64,000 nt of DNA, taken from the NCBI RefSeq assembly GCF_900091505.1, contig NZ_LT607409.1, positions 5,766,001 to 5,830,000 on the forward strand, written 5' to 3'. Under the pieces are notes generated by a model, which did not search any database, was not told the DNA's origin, and saw only the letters and a program-made list of their open reading frames with translations. Source of the stretch: Micromonospora chokoriensis (lineage in GTDB: Bacteria; Actinomycetota; Actinomycetes; Mycobacteriales; Micromonosporaceae). The position numbers were made by a program, and so were the translations under genes. How positions within the stretch are numbered: position 1 is the stretch's first letter; every line of letters begins with the position of its first letter. Shown here piece by piece: positions 43,115 to 52,251 of the stretch.

Positions 43115-43591
43115 TCAGGACGTACGGCGACGGGCGCCGGGGCCCGGGCGCGGCACGACGTCGCGCGTCCGCTCCACGTCGTGCCCGTCGGCGCAGCGCA
43201 ACTCGACGCGTACCGGCGCGTCGCAGTCACGGTGCGCGACGGTGAGCGGCGGCCCCTCCGGGTCGGCGAGGTACCGGTCGCCCCAACCGAGCACGGCGAC
43301 CAGCACCGGCCAGAGGTCCAGGCCCTTCTCGGTCAGCCGGTACTCGTGGCGCACGCGACTGCCCGGTTCCCGGTACGGCTCACGGGCCAGCACGCCCTCC
43401 TCGACGAGGCCGGCCAGGCGGTTGGTCAGCACCTGACGCGGAATGCCGGTGCGCACCCGCATGTCGTCGAATCGGCGCACGCCGGTGAACACCTCCCGGA
43501 GCACCACGAGGGTCCACCGCTCGCCGAGGATCTCCATCGCGCGGGCGATGGTGCAGTTGTCCACCGACCAGTCCAGTGCCGCGGGTCGCAT
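43115..43591 (-). CDS. HxlR-family transcriptional regulator
   Basis: 158 residues; a single winged helix with the family pattern CTIARAMEILGERWTLVVLREVFTG, FDDMR, GIPRQVLTNRLAGLVEEGVL and the wing YREPGSRVRHEYRLTEKG. One cysteine (C13) sits where redox- or aldehyde-sensing HxlR members have theirs. It is divergent from a thioesterase gene 55 bases away, a likely target. Confidence 0.88.
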   Translation of the reverse strand: MRPAALDWSVDNCTIARAMEILGERWTLVVLREVFTGVRRFDDMRVRTGIPRQVLTNRLAGLVEEGVLAREPYREPGSRVRHEYRLTEKGLDLWPVLVAVLGWGDRYLADPEGPPLTVAHRDCDAPVRVELRCADGHDVERTRDVVPRPGPGARRRTS

Positions 43592-43646
43592 CCGCCCAGG
43601 CTAGGTCTCGTTGACAGACTCAGCAACCGGCTGCCAGGCTGCGTCC

Positions 43647-44159
43647 ATGACGCAGACGCAGGAACCGGGGCGCAGCCGCACCTTCAGCTGGGCGGACCCG
43701 GCGGCCAACGCCGCCCAGGTCGGTCGACGCAGCGGCATCGACATGCTGCGGGCGATGATCGCCGGCGAACTGGCCGCACCGCCGGTGATGCACCTCCTCG
43801 ACATGACCCGGATGCAGGCCGACGAGGGGCGGGTCAGCGTCGAGCTCACCCCGCAGGAGTTCCACTACAACCCACTCGGCACCGTCCACGGTGGCGTGCT
43901 GTCGACCCTGCTGGACACCGCCGCCGGGTGCGCCGTGCACACCACCCTGCCGGCCGGCGTCGGCTACACGTCGCTGGACCTCAACGTGAAGTTCCTCCGC
44001 CCGGTCACCGTCGACAGCGGCACCCTGCGCTGCGAGGGCACGGTGCTGCAACGCGGCCGTCGCACGGCCCTGGCCGAGGCCCGCATCACCGACGCGAACG
44101 ACCGCCTGATAGCCCACGCCACCAGCACCTGCCTCCTCCTCCCCCAACCCCAACCCTGA
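43647..44159 (+). CDS. PaaI-like hotdog thioesterase
   Basis: 170 residues. The hotdog-fold motif NPLGTVHGGVLSTLLDTAAGCA with the HGG loop, then SLDLNVKFLRPV, is the PaaI/YdiI acyl-CoA thioesterase signature. It hydrolyses an acyl- or aryl-CoA in the cytoplasm; substrate is unknown. ATG at 43647 (MTQTQEPG) is preferred over an in-frame upstream start that would overlap the divergent promoter. Confidence 0.87.
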   Translation: MTQTQEPGRSRTFSWADPAANAAQVGRRSGIDMLRAMIAGELAAPPVMHLLDMTRMQADEGRVSVELTPQEFHYNPLGTVHGGVLSTLLDTAAGCAVHTTLPAGVGYTSLDLNVKFLRPVTVDSGTLRCEGTVLQRGRRTALAEARITDANDRLIAHATSTCLLLPQPQP

Positions 44160-44185
44160 CCCCCGAACCCCGCACCCCCTTTTGA

Positions 44186-44245
44186 GTTGATCAAGAGGTT
44201 TGCGTCAGGAAACGGGGCTCCGGTGACCGAAACCTCTTGATCAAC
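44186..44245. repeat. GATC-capped inverted repeat, related to 38968-39021
   Basis: Arms begin GTTGATCAAGAGGTTT on each side (16 bases perfect, then a two-base mismatch and GTCA). The left arm carries the same 19-base GATCAAGAGGTTTGCGTCA as the hairpin after aspS. It lies between convergent thioesterase and desaturase genes. Confidence 0.8.
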
Positions 44246-44289
44246 GCGCGCAGGGGCCCCGGGGGTTGGGGGGTGGAGGGGTTGGGGGT

Positions 44290-45231
44290 TTAGCGGGCGG
44301 CCAGGCGGGCGGCTCGGGCGTCGCGCTTCTCCTCGAAGCGGCTCGCGGCGCGGTCGAGGTCCTGCAGGTGGGCCGCCAGCTGCTCCTGGGCCGCCGCGCC
44401 GTCGGCGTCGAGGCCGGTCACGTTGAAGACGTCCCACTGACGCAGGACCGGCTGCAGCACCTCGTCGCGGTGTTGACGCAGGTCGTAGATGCCGGCCAGG
44501 GCAATTGCCACGGACTTACGGGCGAAACCCTCGATGCCGTTGCCCGGCATCTGGAAGTCGGCAACCACGTCGGCGACCGCCCGCATGGCCTGGCTCGGGG
44601 CCAGCTCGAACGCGGCGGCGAGCAGGTTGCGGTAGAAGACCATGTGCAGGTTCTCGTCGGCGGCCACCCGGGCCAACAGCGCCTCGCAGGCCGGGTCGCC
44701 GGTGGCCTTGCCGGTGTTGCGGTGCGAGATCCGGGTGGCCAGCTCCTGGAACGAGACGTACGCGAGCGAGTGCAGCACCTCGTCGCCGTGGGCGTTGGTG
44801 TAGCCCTCCGACATGTGCGTCATCCGGGCCCGCTCCAACGCCACCGGGTCGACGGCGCGGGTGACGGTCAGGTAGTCGCGGATCGCGACGCCGTGCCGGC
44901 CCTCCTCGGCGGTCCACCGGTGCACCCAGGTGCCCCACGCGCCGTCGCGGCCGAACAGGGTGGCGATCTCGTGGTGGTACGAGGGCAGGTTGTCCTCGGT
45001 CAGCAGGTTCACGATCAGCGCGGTGCGGGCCACGTCCGGGATCGTCGAGTCGGTCGGCGACCACGCCTCGCCGCCGAGCGGCCCGTCGAAGGTGCGCCCC
45101 TCGCTCCACGGCACGTACTCGTGCGGGAACCACTCCTTGGCCAGAGTGAGGTGTCGGTCCAGGTTGCGGGCAACCACGGGCTCCAACTCGACGAGCAGTG
45201 CGGTCTGACTCAGTGTGGTGCTGACGGTCAC
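44290..45231 (-). CDS. Acyl-ACP desaturase (ferritin-like diiron)
   Basis: 313 residues. Diiron ligands are visible as EEGRH (109-113) and DENLH (192-196), with E79 in LLTEDN and E163 in FQELA, as in mycobacterial DesA1/DesA2 and plant stearoyl-ACP desaturases. It introduces a double bond into ACP-bound fatty acid using O2 and reduced ferredoxin. GTG at 45231 follows GGGAG. A 31-base palindrome (45241-45271) touches the ribosome binding site and probably controls it. Confidence 0.92.
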   Translation of the reverse strand: MTVSTTLSQTALLVELEPVVARNLDRHLTLAKEWFPHEYVPWSEGRTFDGPLGGEAWSPTDSTIPDVARTALIVNLLTEDNLPSYHHEIATLFGRDGAWGTWVHRWTAEEGRHGVAIRDYLTVTRAVDPVALERARMTHMSEGYTNAHGDEVLHSLAYVSFQELATRISHRNTGKATGDPACEALLARVAADENLHMVFYRNLLAAAFELAPSQAMRAVADVVADFQMPGNGIEGFARKSVAIALAGIYDLRQHRDEVLQPVLRQWDVFNVTGLDADGAAAQEQLAAHLQDLDRAASRFEEKRDARAARLAAR

Positions 45232-45240
45232 GAGAAGCTC

Positions 45241-45271
45241 CCTACGGTGGCGTAACTTACGCTACCGTAGG
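45241..45271. promoter_or_regulatory. 31-base palindromic operator at the desaturase gene
   Basis: CCTACGGTGGCGTAA, a central C, then TTACGCTACCGTAGG: 14 of 15 pairs match. It overlaps the GGGAG ribosome binding site of the desaturase gene by two bases. The size and symmetry fit a TetR-family operator; fatty-acid desaturases are often controlled this way. The regulator is not identifiable in this window. Confidence 0.6.
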
Positions 45272-45302
45272 TCCCCGCGGCCGTTAGCGCCAGTGGGGGC
45301 TC

Positions 45303-46631
45303 TCAACCGACCGTCGGCTTGAGGTCCTCCACGGGCGGCATCCACTCCTGGGCGACGGCCGTGACCTGCTCACCCGAGCGGATGTCCTTCACCTCGTCCG
45401 ACGCTCCGTCGACGCCCGGGAACCAGACGTACGGAATCCCCCGCCGCTCGGCGTAGCGGATCTGCTTACCGAACTTCGCCGCGCTCGGCGACACCTCGGT
45501 GGGCACGCCACTGCGGCGCAGGGCCTCGGCGACCCGGTTACTGGCCGTCCGCCGCTCCTCGTTCGTCACCGCGACGAGCACGGCGGTCGGCACCTCCCGG
45601 GAGACCGACAACGCCCCCGCGCCGAAGAGCAACCCGAGCAGCCGGGTCACCCCGATCGAGATCCCCACCCCGGGGTACGAGACAGCGCCCGCGCTGGCCA
45701 GGTTGTCGTACCGGCCGCCGGAGCAGATCGAGCCGAACCGCTCGTAGCCGCGCAGCTGGGTCTCGTAGACAGTGCCCGTGTAGTAGTCCAGACCACGGGC
45801 GATGCGCAGGTCCGCCACGCAGAGGCCGGGCGAGTGCTCGGCGGCGGTCTCCACCACCCGGACCAACTCGTCGACGCCCTCGTCGAGCAGCGGGTCGCTC
45901 ACCCCGAGGGCCCGGACGGCGTCCGCGAACGAGGCGTCCGGCGCGGAGATCTCGGCGAGCGCCAGGCACGCCTTGGCCTGCGCCTCGCTCGCACCGGCGG
46001 TCTGGGCCAGCAGGTCGGCCACCTTCGCCGGGCCGATCTTGTCGAGCTTGTCGACAGCGCGCAGCGCCGCCTCCGGGTCGGTCAGCCCGATGCCCCGGTA
46101 GAAGCCCTCGCAGATCTTGCGGTTGTTGACCTGGATGGTCACCGGCGGAATCGGCAACGAGCGCAGGGCGTCCCCGATGACCAGGGGCATCTCCGCCTCG
46201 TGGTGCGGGGCGAGGGTGTCCCGGTCGACGATGTCGATGTCGGCCTGGACGAACTCCCGGTAACGGCCCTCCTGCGGCCGCTCACCCCGCCACACCTTCT
46301 GGATCTGGTAGCGGCGGAACGGGAACGCCAACTTGCCGGCGTTCTCCAGCACGTACCGGGCGAACGGCACGGTCAGGTCGAAGTGCAGGCCCAACTGGTC
46401 GTCGCCGCCCGCGCCCTCCGCGTCGGCGTGCAACCGCCGAATCACGTAGACCTCCTTCGAGGTCTCGCCCTTGCGCAGCAGCTGGTCCAGCGGCTCCACC
46501 GCGCGGGTCTCCAGCGGCGCGAAGCCGTACAGCTCGAAGGTGGCCCGGATCCGGTCCAGCACGAACTGCTCGACCATCCGCTGACCGGGGGTCCACTCCG
46601 GGAAACCGGAGATGGGCGTGGGCTTGCTCAT
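45303..46631 (-). CDS. hisS: Histidine--tRNA ligase
   Basis: 442 residues. Class II motifs: FDLTVPFARYV, FRRYQIQKVWRGERPQEGRYREFVQADID (motif 2 region) and the HisA motif ARGLDYYTGTVYE, with the anticodon-binding domain from about 345. It charges tRNA-His. ATG at 46631 follows AAGGAG by seven bases; the long frame upstream belongs to the metallo-hydrolase gene region in another phase. Confidence 0.96.
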   Translation of the reverse strand: MSKPTPISGFPEWTPGQRMVEQFVLDRIRATFELYGFAPLETRAVEPLDQLLRKGETSKEVYVIRRLHADAEGAGGDDQLGLHFDLTVPFARYVLENAGKLAFPFRRYQIQKVWRGERPQEGRYREFVQADIDIVDRDTLAPHHEAEMPLVIGDALRSLPIPPVTIQVNNRKICEGFYRGIGLTDPEAALRAVDKLDKIGPAKVADLLAQTAGASEAQAKACLALAEISAPDASFADAVRALGVSDPLLDEGVDELVRVVETAAEHSPGLCVADLRIARGLDYYTGTVYETQLRGYERFGSICSGGRYDNLASAGAVSYPGVGISIGVTRLLGLLFGAGALSVSREVPTAVLVAVTNEERRTASNRVAEALRRSGVPTEVSPSAAKFGKQIRYAERRGIPYVWFPGVDGASDEVKDIRSGEQVTAVAQEWMPPVEDLKPTVG

Positions 46632-46702
46632 CGGCGTACTCCTTGCGGTTCCGCGCCCGCGGCGCGGTGGTGTCGTGGGTCCGCGCGCGGCGCGGAGAAG
46701 GT

Positions 46703-47422
46703 CTAGAGGCCCCGGGTGGGCGCCGCCGGTCGGCCGCCGCCGACCTGCGCCACCTCGACGAGGTACGGGTTGCTGACGCGCTCGCGACCGATGGTGGTGG
46801 CGGGCCCGTGGCCGGGCAGCACGACAGTGTCGTCGGCCAGCGGAAGGATCTTGTCGCGCAGGCTGGCGAGCATGGCCGGCATGCTCCCGCCCGGCAGGTC
46901 GGTGCGGCCGATCGACCCGGCGAAGAGGACGTCGCCGGAGAGACACAGCTCGTCGGCCTCCCAGCTCGACCCGGCGCCGGGCAGCCGGAACAGCACCGAC
47001 CCGCCGGTATGGCCCGGGGCATGGTCGACGGCGATCTCCAGACCGGCGAGGGTGAGTGTGGCGCCGTCGGTCAGCTCCGCCACGTCCTCCGGCTCGGTGT
47101 AGGTCAGCCGGCCCCCGAAGAGCGACGTCAGGTCGCTGGAGAGCCCCTTGGACGGGTCGGCCAGCATCTCCCGGTCACCGGGGTGCACGTACGCGGTGAT
47201 GCCGCGCGCGCCGCAGACCGGCGCGACCGAGAAGGTGTGGTCGAGGTGGCCGTGGGTGAGCAGCACGGCGGCCGGATGCAGGCGGTGCTCGGCGAGCAGC
47301 GCGTCGAGCTGGTCGAGCACCCCGATGCCGGGATCGACCACCACGCACTGCTCCCCCGGCGCGGTGGCGACCACGTAGCAGTTGGTGCCGAAGGCGTCCG
47401 CGGGAAAGCCGGCCACGAGCAC
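46703..47422 (-). CDS. Metallo-beta-lactamase-fold hydrolase (glyoxalase II-like)
   Basis: 239 residues. Metal motif THGHLDH (56-62), GHTGGSV, and LSGDVLFAGSIGRTDLPGG with the bridging aspartate are of the glyoxalase II/YcbL type. It probably hydrolyses a thioester such as S-lactoyl conjugates. It sits between the peptidyl-prolyl isomerase genes and hisS, a conserved actinobacterial arrangement. GTG at 47422 follows GGAGAGG. Confidence 0.9.
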   Translation of the reverse strand: MLVAGFPADAFGTNCYVVATAPGEQCVVVDPGIGVLDQLDALLAEHRLHPAAVLLTHGHLDHTFSVAPVCGARGITAYVHPGDREMLADPSKGLSSDLTSLFGGRLTYTEPEDVAELTDGATLTLAGLEIAVDHAPGHTGGSVLFRLPGAGSSWEADELCLSGDVLFAGSIGRTDLPGGSMPAMLASLRDKILPLADDTVVLPGHGPATTIGRERVSNPYLVEVAQVGGGRPAAPTRGL

Positions 47423-47692
47423 GGGCGCTGTCCTCTCCGTCGAGCAGTAGTCGTCCTGCCCAGCAGCCTAACGGGCTTGCCCACCGACTTCGCCGCGTCC
47501 GCCTCAGGCATCCCGTACGGCACAGTGACAACTTCCGATAAGCGCTGCTCGGAATGGGGTGGACCTCGTACACCACATTCCCAGTCGCTAGCCGTACACT
47601 CTGGCGGGCGTGTGGCGCGACACACGTGACGCCCGGACGGGCCGGGACGCCCGGCCGCCGGCGACGACCAGGTGAAGGAAAGGGGAGCACGG

Positions 47693-48571
47693 GTGGCTTC
47701 CAGCAGGGACCGGCAGCGCAAACTGGCGCGGGCCAAGCTCGACCGGCAGATGGCTCGCCGGGCCGCCAACCTGCGGCGCCGTCGGCAGATCCAGGCCGGA
47801 GTCGGGGCCGCTCTGATCCTCGTGTTGGTGGTGGCCGGCTCGGCCTGGGCGCTCGGGGCGTTCGACTCCGACCCGAAGCAGAACACGGACGCGGCGGAGA
47901 CCTGCATCTGGACGCCGCAGGACGCGACCGCCAACACCAACCTCAAGGACGTCGGCACGCCGGCGACCAAGGACCTGCCCACCGACGGCACCCGGACGAT
48001 GACGGTGACCACCAATCAGGGCGCGCCGATCACCGCCGAGCTGAACCTGACCAACTCCCCGTGCGCGGCGGCGAGCATCGCCCACCTGGCCAGCCGGTCG
48101 TTCTACGACAACACCACGTGCCACGAGATCACCGCGGACGGCGCGCTGCGCTGCGGCGACCCCAGCGGCACCGGCCTCGGTGGGCCGACCTACTCGTTCT
48201 ACGACGAGGAGTTGCCGACCGTGCCGTCGGCGTCCCCGTCCGCCAGCCCGGCCCCCGGCCAACCACCGACGTACCCCAAGGGCACCGTCGCGATGATCTC
48301 CAACCCGCCGGGCAGCAACGGCAGCCAGTTCCTGCTCTTCTTCAAGGACTTCACCACCACCGACCCGAAGTTCCCGGTGATCGGCCGGGTGACCGGCGGG
48401 CTGGACGTGGTGGAGAAGATCGGCGCCCTCCCGACCGTGGACAATGGGACCGGAGCCAAGGTCAAGCCCAGCACCGACGTGACGATCCAGAGCCTCACCG
48501 TCGGTGAGCCGGTCACCGGTGCGGCGCCGTCGGCCACCGGCGCTCCGGTCAGCAGCCCGAGCGCCGGCTGA
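47693..48571 (+). CDS. Membrane-anchored cyclophilin-like protein, active-site altered
   Basis: 292 residues: basic cytoplasmic start (1-34), membrane segment 35-55, linker, then a cyclophilin domain. The usual FHR active-site triplet is CHE, so the catalytic arginine is missing; the later QFLLFF replaces QFFI. Four cysteines (CIW, SPC, TCHE, RCGDP) are kept in the same places as in the next gene. It may be a non-catalytic chaperone. The Pro/Ser tail is extracytoplasmic. GTG at 47693 follows AGGGGAG. Confidence 0.82.
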   Translation: MASSRDRQRKLARAKLDRQMARRAANLRRRRQIQAGVGAALILVLVVAGSAWALGAFDSDPKQNTDAAETCIWTPQDATANTNLKDVGTPATKDLPTDGTRTMTVTTNQGAPITAELNLTNSPCAAASIAHLASRSFYDNTTCHEITADGALRCGDPSGTGLGGPTYSFYDEELPTVPSASPSASPAPGQPPTYPKGTVAMISNPPGSNGSQFLLFFKDFTTTDPKFPVIGRVTGGLDVVEKIGALPTVDNGTGAKVKPSTDVTIQSLTVGEPVTGAAPSATGAPVSSPSAG

Positions 48572-48630
48572 CCGGCCGCCACCACCCACCCAGTCGGCAC
48601 TCAGCAGCAGACAGCCAGGAGGATCCAGGC

Positions 48631-49470
48631 GTGACGTCCACCAGAGAGCGGCAGCGCGCGGCGGCACGCGCCCGGCTCGAGAAGGAGATGGCCGAGCGCT
48701 CGGCCAAGGCCCGCAAGCGCCGGCAGACGCAGGCGATCGTCAGCGCGGGTGTCGCGCTGGTGCTCGTGGTCGCCGGCACCGTCTGGTTGGCGGTGAGCCT
48801 GGGCGGCGACGACGACAAGAGCGACACCACCACCGCGGCGCCGGGCGCGTCCGAGTGCGCGTACAACGCCCTGCCCACCGAGCAGCGGCCCCCGCAGATC
48901 AAGGACGTGGGGTTGCCGAGCAACGAGCAGTCCGCCAAGGGCGTGCAGACCATGACGATCGACACCAACCTCGGCCCGATCACGGCCAAGGTCGACCGGT
49001 CGCTGGTGCCGTGCACGGCGGGCAGCTTCACCTACCTCGCGGAGAAGAACTTCTTCGACAACACCAAGTGCCACCGCCTGGTGAGCGAGGGCATCAAGGT
49101 GTTGCAGTGCGGTGACCCCAGCGCCACCGGCAACGGCTGGCGGGACACCGACGGCCAGGGCGGCCCGAGCTACCGCATGGCCGAGGAGAACCTGCCCACC
49201 GACAAGCGCCCGCCGTACCCGGAGGGCGTCATCGCGATGGCCAAGTCGCAGGATCCGGGAAGCACCGGCAGCCAGTTCTTCATCGTCTACGGCGACTCGC
49301 CGCTGGACCCGGCGTACACCGTGCTCGGCACCATCACCGGTGGTATGGACATCGTCAAGGACGTGGCCAAGGCCGGTGACGACGGGGCGTTCGCCCAGCA
49401 GGCCGGTGGTGGCCACCCGAAGAAGGAGGTCATCATCAAGGACCTCACCATGAGCAACCCGCAGGGCTGA
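48631..49470 (+). CDS. Membrane-anchored peptidyl-prolyl cis-trans isomerase (cyclophilin)
   Basis: 279 residues with the same design as its upstream neighbour: basic start, membrane segment 36-56, then a cyclophilin domain with CHRLVSEG (catalytic arginine kept), LQCGDPSATG, GVIAMAKSQDPGSTGSQFFI and the closing GTITGGMDIV. It would speed proline isomerisation in exported proteins. GTG at 48631 follows CAGGAGG. It shares 60 bases of spacing with the first copy, so the two are co-transcribed paralogues. Confidence 0.92.
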   Translation: MTSTRERQRAAARARLEKEMAERSAKARKRRQTQAIVSAGVALVLVVAGTVWLAVSLGGDDDKSDTTTAAPGASECAYNALPTEQRPPQIKDVGLPSNEQSAKGVQTMTIDTNLGPITAKVDRSLVPCTAGSFTYLAEKNFFDNTKCHRLVSEGIKVLQCGDPSATGNGWRDTDGQGGPSYRMAEENLPTDKRPPYPEGVIAMAKSQDPGSTGSQFFIVYGDSPLDPAYTVLGTITGGMDIVKDVAKAGDDGAFAQQAGGGHPKKEVIIKDLTMSNPQG

Positions 49471-49486
49471 CGCCCGCGCGACGACG

Positions 49487-49517
49487 AAGCGCCCGCCGGC
49501 TGAGCCGGCGGGCGCTT
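49487..49517. terminator. Terminator between cyclophilin gene and rel
   Basis: A perfect stem AAGCGCCCGCCGGC with a three-base loop followed by TTTCG; it lies between convergent stops and works in both directions, best for the plus-strand gene. Confidence 0.88.
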
Positions 49518-49530
49518 TCGTGTGTACGGG

Positions 49531-52053
49531 TCAGGCGCCGGAGGTCACCCGGTAGGCGTCGAAGACGCCGTCGACCTTGCGGACCGTGGCCAGCAGGTGG
49601 CCCAGGTGCTTCGGGTCGGCCATCTCGAAGCTGAACCGGCTCACCGCCACCCGGTCACGGGTGGTGGTGACGGTGGCGGAGAGGATGTTGACCCGCTCGT
49701 CGGAGAGCACCCGGGTGACGTCGGCCAGCAGCTTGTGCCGGTCCAACGCCTCGACCTGGATGGCGACCAGGAACGTCGAGGCCGACGTGAGCTTCCAACT
49801 GACCTCGACCACCCGCTCGCTCTGCGCCCGCAGGTCCTCGGCGTTGGCGCAGTCGTCGCGGTGCACGCTCACCCCGCCGGAGCGGGTGACGAAGCCGAAC
49901 ACCGAGTCCGGTGGGACCGGCGTGCAGCAGCGGGCCAGCTTGATCCAGACGTCGCTGACGCCCCGGACCACGACACCGGGGTCGCTGCTGCTCTGCCGGC
50001 TGCGCGGTGGCCGGGTGGCGACGGCGGTCTCGGCGATGTCCTCCGCCGCGCCCTCCTCGCCGCCGTACGCGGCCATCAGCTTCTGCACCACCGACTGCGC
50101 CGAGACCTGGCTGTCGCCCACCGCCGCGTAGAGCGACGCCACGTCGGCCAGGTGCAGGTCCCGTGCGATCGACATGAGCGCGTCGGAGGTGAGCATCCGC
50201 TGCAGGGGCATGCCCTGCTTGCGCATCGCCTTGACGATCGCGTCCTTGCCGGCCTCGATCGCCTCCTCGCGCCGCTCCTTGTTGAAGTACTGCCGGATCT
50301 TCGTCCGTGCCCGAGGGCTCTTGACGAAGCCCAGCCAGTCCTGCGTCGGGCCGGCGGTCTCGGACTTCGACGTGAAGATCTCGATCACGTCGCCGTTGGA
50401 CAGCGTCGACTCCAGCGGCACCAGCTTGCCGTTGACCCGCGCGCCGATGCACTTGTGCCCGACCTCGGTGTGCACCGCGTACGCGAAGTCCACCGGTGTC
50501 GAGCCGGTCGGCAGCGGGATGACGTCACCCTTCGGGGTGAAGACGTACACCTCCTGGCTGGACAGGTCGAAGCGCAGCGCGTCCAGGAACTCGCTGGGGT
50601 CGGCCGCCTCGCGCTGCCAGTCGAGCAGCTGCCGCAGCCAGGTCATCTCGTCGATGTGCGCCGGCGGGCCGACGATCTGGGTGCCCTTGTGCTCCTTGTA
50701 CTTCCAGTGCGCGGCGATGCCGAACTCCGCGGTGCGGTGCATCGCGTACGTGCGGATCTGCATCTCCACCGGCTTGCCGGTGGGCCCGATGACCGTCGTG
50801 TGCAACGACTGGTACATGTTGAACTTGGGCATGGCGATGTAGTCCTTGAACCGCCCCGGCACCGGCTGCCAGTTGGCGTGGATCACGCCCAGCGCCGCGT
50901 AGCAGTCCCGGACCGTGTCGACCAGGATCCGCACACCCACCAGGTCGTAGATGTCGTTGAAGTCCCGACCCCGCACGATCATCTTCTGGTAGATCGAGTA
51001 GAGGTGCTTCGGCCGACCGGTGGTCTCCGCCTTGATCTTGGCGGCCTTCAGGTCGGTCTGCACCTTCTGCGTCACCTGCCGCAGCAGCGCCTCGCGCTGC
51101 GGCTGATGCTCCCCGATCAGCCGGTTGATCTCCTCGTAGCGCTTCGGGAACAACGTGCCGAAGGAGAGATCCTCCAGCTCCCACTTGATCGTGTTCATAC
51201 CGAGGCGGTGCGCCAGCGGCGCCAGGATCTCCAGCGTCTCCTTGGCCTTCTGCTCCTGCTTGGGACGGGGCAGGAAGGTCAGGGTGCGCATGTTGTGCAG
51301 CCGGTCGGCCAGCTTGATCACCAGGACCCGCGGGTCCTTCGCCATCGCGACGACCATCTTGCGGATCGTCTCGGCCTTGGCGGCGTCGCCCAGCTTGACC
51401 TTGTCGAGCTTCGTGACGCCGTCGACCAGCAGGGCGACCTCGCCGCCGAAGTCGGCGCGCATCTGGTCGAGCGTGTACTCGGTGTCCTCGATGGTGTCGT
51501 GCAGCAGCGCGGCGACCAGTGTGGTGGTGTCCATCCCCAGGTTGCCGAGGATCGTCGCCACCGCGAGCGGGTGGGTGATGTACGGGTCGCCGGACTTGCG
51601 GTACTGCCCGGAGTGCCACCGCGCGGCCGTGTCGAAGGCGCGCTGGAGCAGCCGGGCGTCGGCCTTGGGGTGGTTGTCCCGGTGGCTCGCGATGAGCGGC
51701 TCCAGCACCTCGCTGACCTGCGAGGTCTGCCAGGGCGCGTTGAACCGGGCCAAGCGGGCCCGGACCCGCCGGCCGGTGGGCGCGTTGGACAGGGCGAAGC
51801 CACCGCTGGGCGACGGGTCGATGCCCGCGTCCGTCGGGAACGGCACCACCACCCCGTCGGCGCCGGGTGCCGCCTCGGCACCCGGCGGGACACTGATCGG
51901 GGAGGCCGTGCTCTCGCCCGCCGCCCTGCTGGAGCCGTTGCCGGTGCCCGTCACCCGGGCCGGCACGTCGCCTGTCCGGTCGGTCACCGAGCCGTCAGCG
52001 TCGCCTGTCGGGTGCACCGTGCCCTCCGCCGGAGGGACGACATCGTGGGACAC
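49531..52053 (-). CDS. rel: Bifunctional (p)ppGpp synthetase/hydrolase
   Basis: 840 residues. An Ala/Pro-rich extension (1-95) precedes the HD hydrolase domain with LLHDTIEDT (H185, D186, E189, D190), the synthetase domain with the RFKDYIAMPK motif that marks bifunctional rather than synthetase-only enzymes, the TGS domain (VYVFTPKGDVIPLPTGSTPVDFAY starts it), a zinc-finger-like ARCCTPVPPD region and the C-terminal ACT domain. It makes and degrades the stringent-response alarmone at the ribosome. GTG at 52053 follows GAGGAGG; earlier in-frame codons lack a site. Confidence 0.95.
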   Translation of the reverse strand: MSHDVVPPAEGTVHPTGDADGSVTDRTGDVPARVTGTGNGSSRAAGESTASPISVPPGAEAAPGADGVVVPFPTDAGIDPSPSGGFALSNAPTGRRVRARLARFNAPWQTSQVSEVLEPLIASHRDNHPKADARLLQRAFDTAARWHSGQYRKSGDPYITHPLAVATILGNLGMDTTTLVAALLHDTIEDTEYTLDQMRADFGGEVALLVDGVTKLDKVKLGDAAKAETIRKMVVAMAKDPRVLVIKLADRLHNMRTLTFLPRPKQEQKAKETLEILAPLAHRLGMNTIKWELEDLSFGTLFPKRYEEINRLIGEHQPQREALLRQVTQKVQTDLKAAKIKAETTGRPKHLYSIYQKMIVRGRDFNDIYDLVGVRILVDTVRDCYAALGVIHANWQPVPGRFKDYIAMPKFNMYQSLHTTVIGPTGKPVEMQIRTYAMHRTAEFGIAAHWKYKEHKGTQIVGPPAHIDEMTWLRQLLDWQREAADPSEFLDALRFDLSSQEVYVFTPKGDVIPLPTGSTPVDFAYAVHTEVGHKCIGARVNGKLVPLESTLSNGDVIEIFTSKSETAGPTQDWLGFVKSPRARTKIRQYFNKERREEAIEAGKDAIVKAMRKQGMPLQRMLTSDALMSIARDLHLADVASLYAAVGDSQVSAQSVVQKLMAAYGGEEGAAEDIAETAVATRPPRSRQSSSDPGVVVRGVSDVWIKLARCCTPVPPDSVFGFVTRSGGVSVHRDDCANAEDLRAQSERVVEVSWKLTSASTFLVAIQVEALDRHKLLADVTRVLSDERVNILSATVTTTRDRVAVSRFSFEMADPKHLGHLLATVRKVDGVFDAYRVTSGA

Positions 52054-52251
52054 CGGCCTCCTCACCGCTCGCCGGAAACACACCGACCGAACATCGGTCG
52101 GCCTGGTCTCGCCTCGCCGGACGTGTGCCGCCGGCTTCGGCAAAGGGCAATGCTACCCGCACGGACGGGCCCCTGCCGCTCCGCCGGACGGTCGGCACCG
52201 GCTTCACCTCGACCGATCGCCACCAAACGGTCGCGGACCCGCCGAGGGGGC

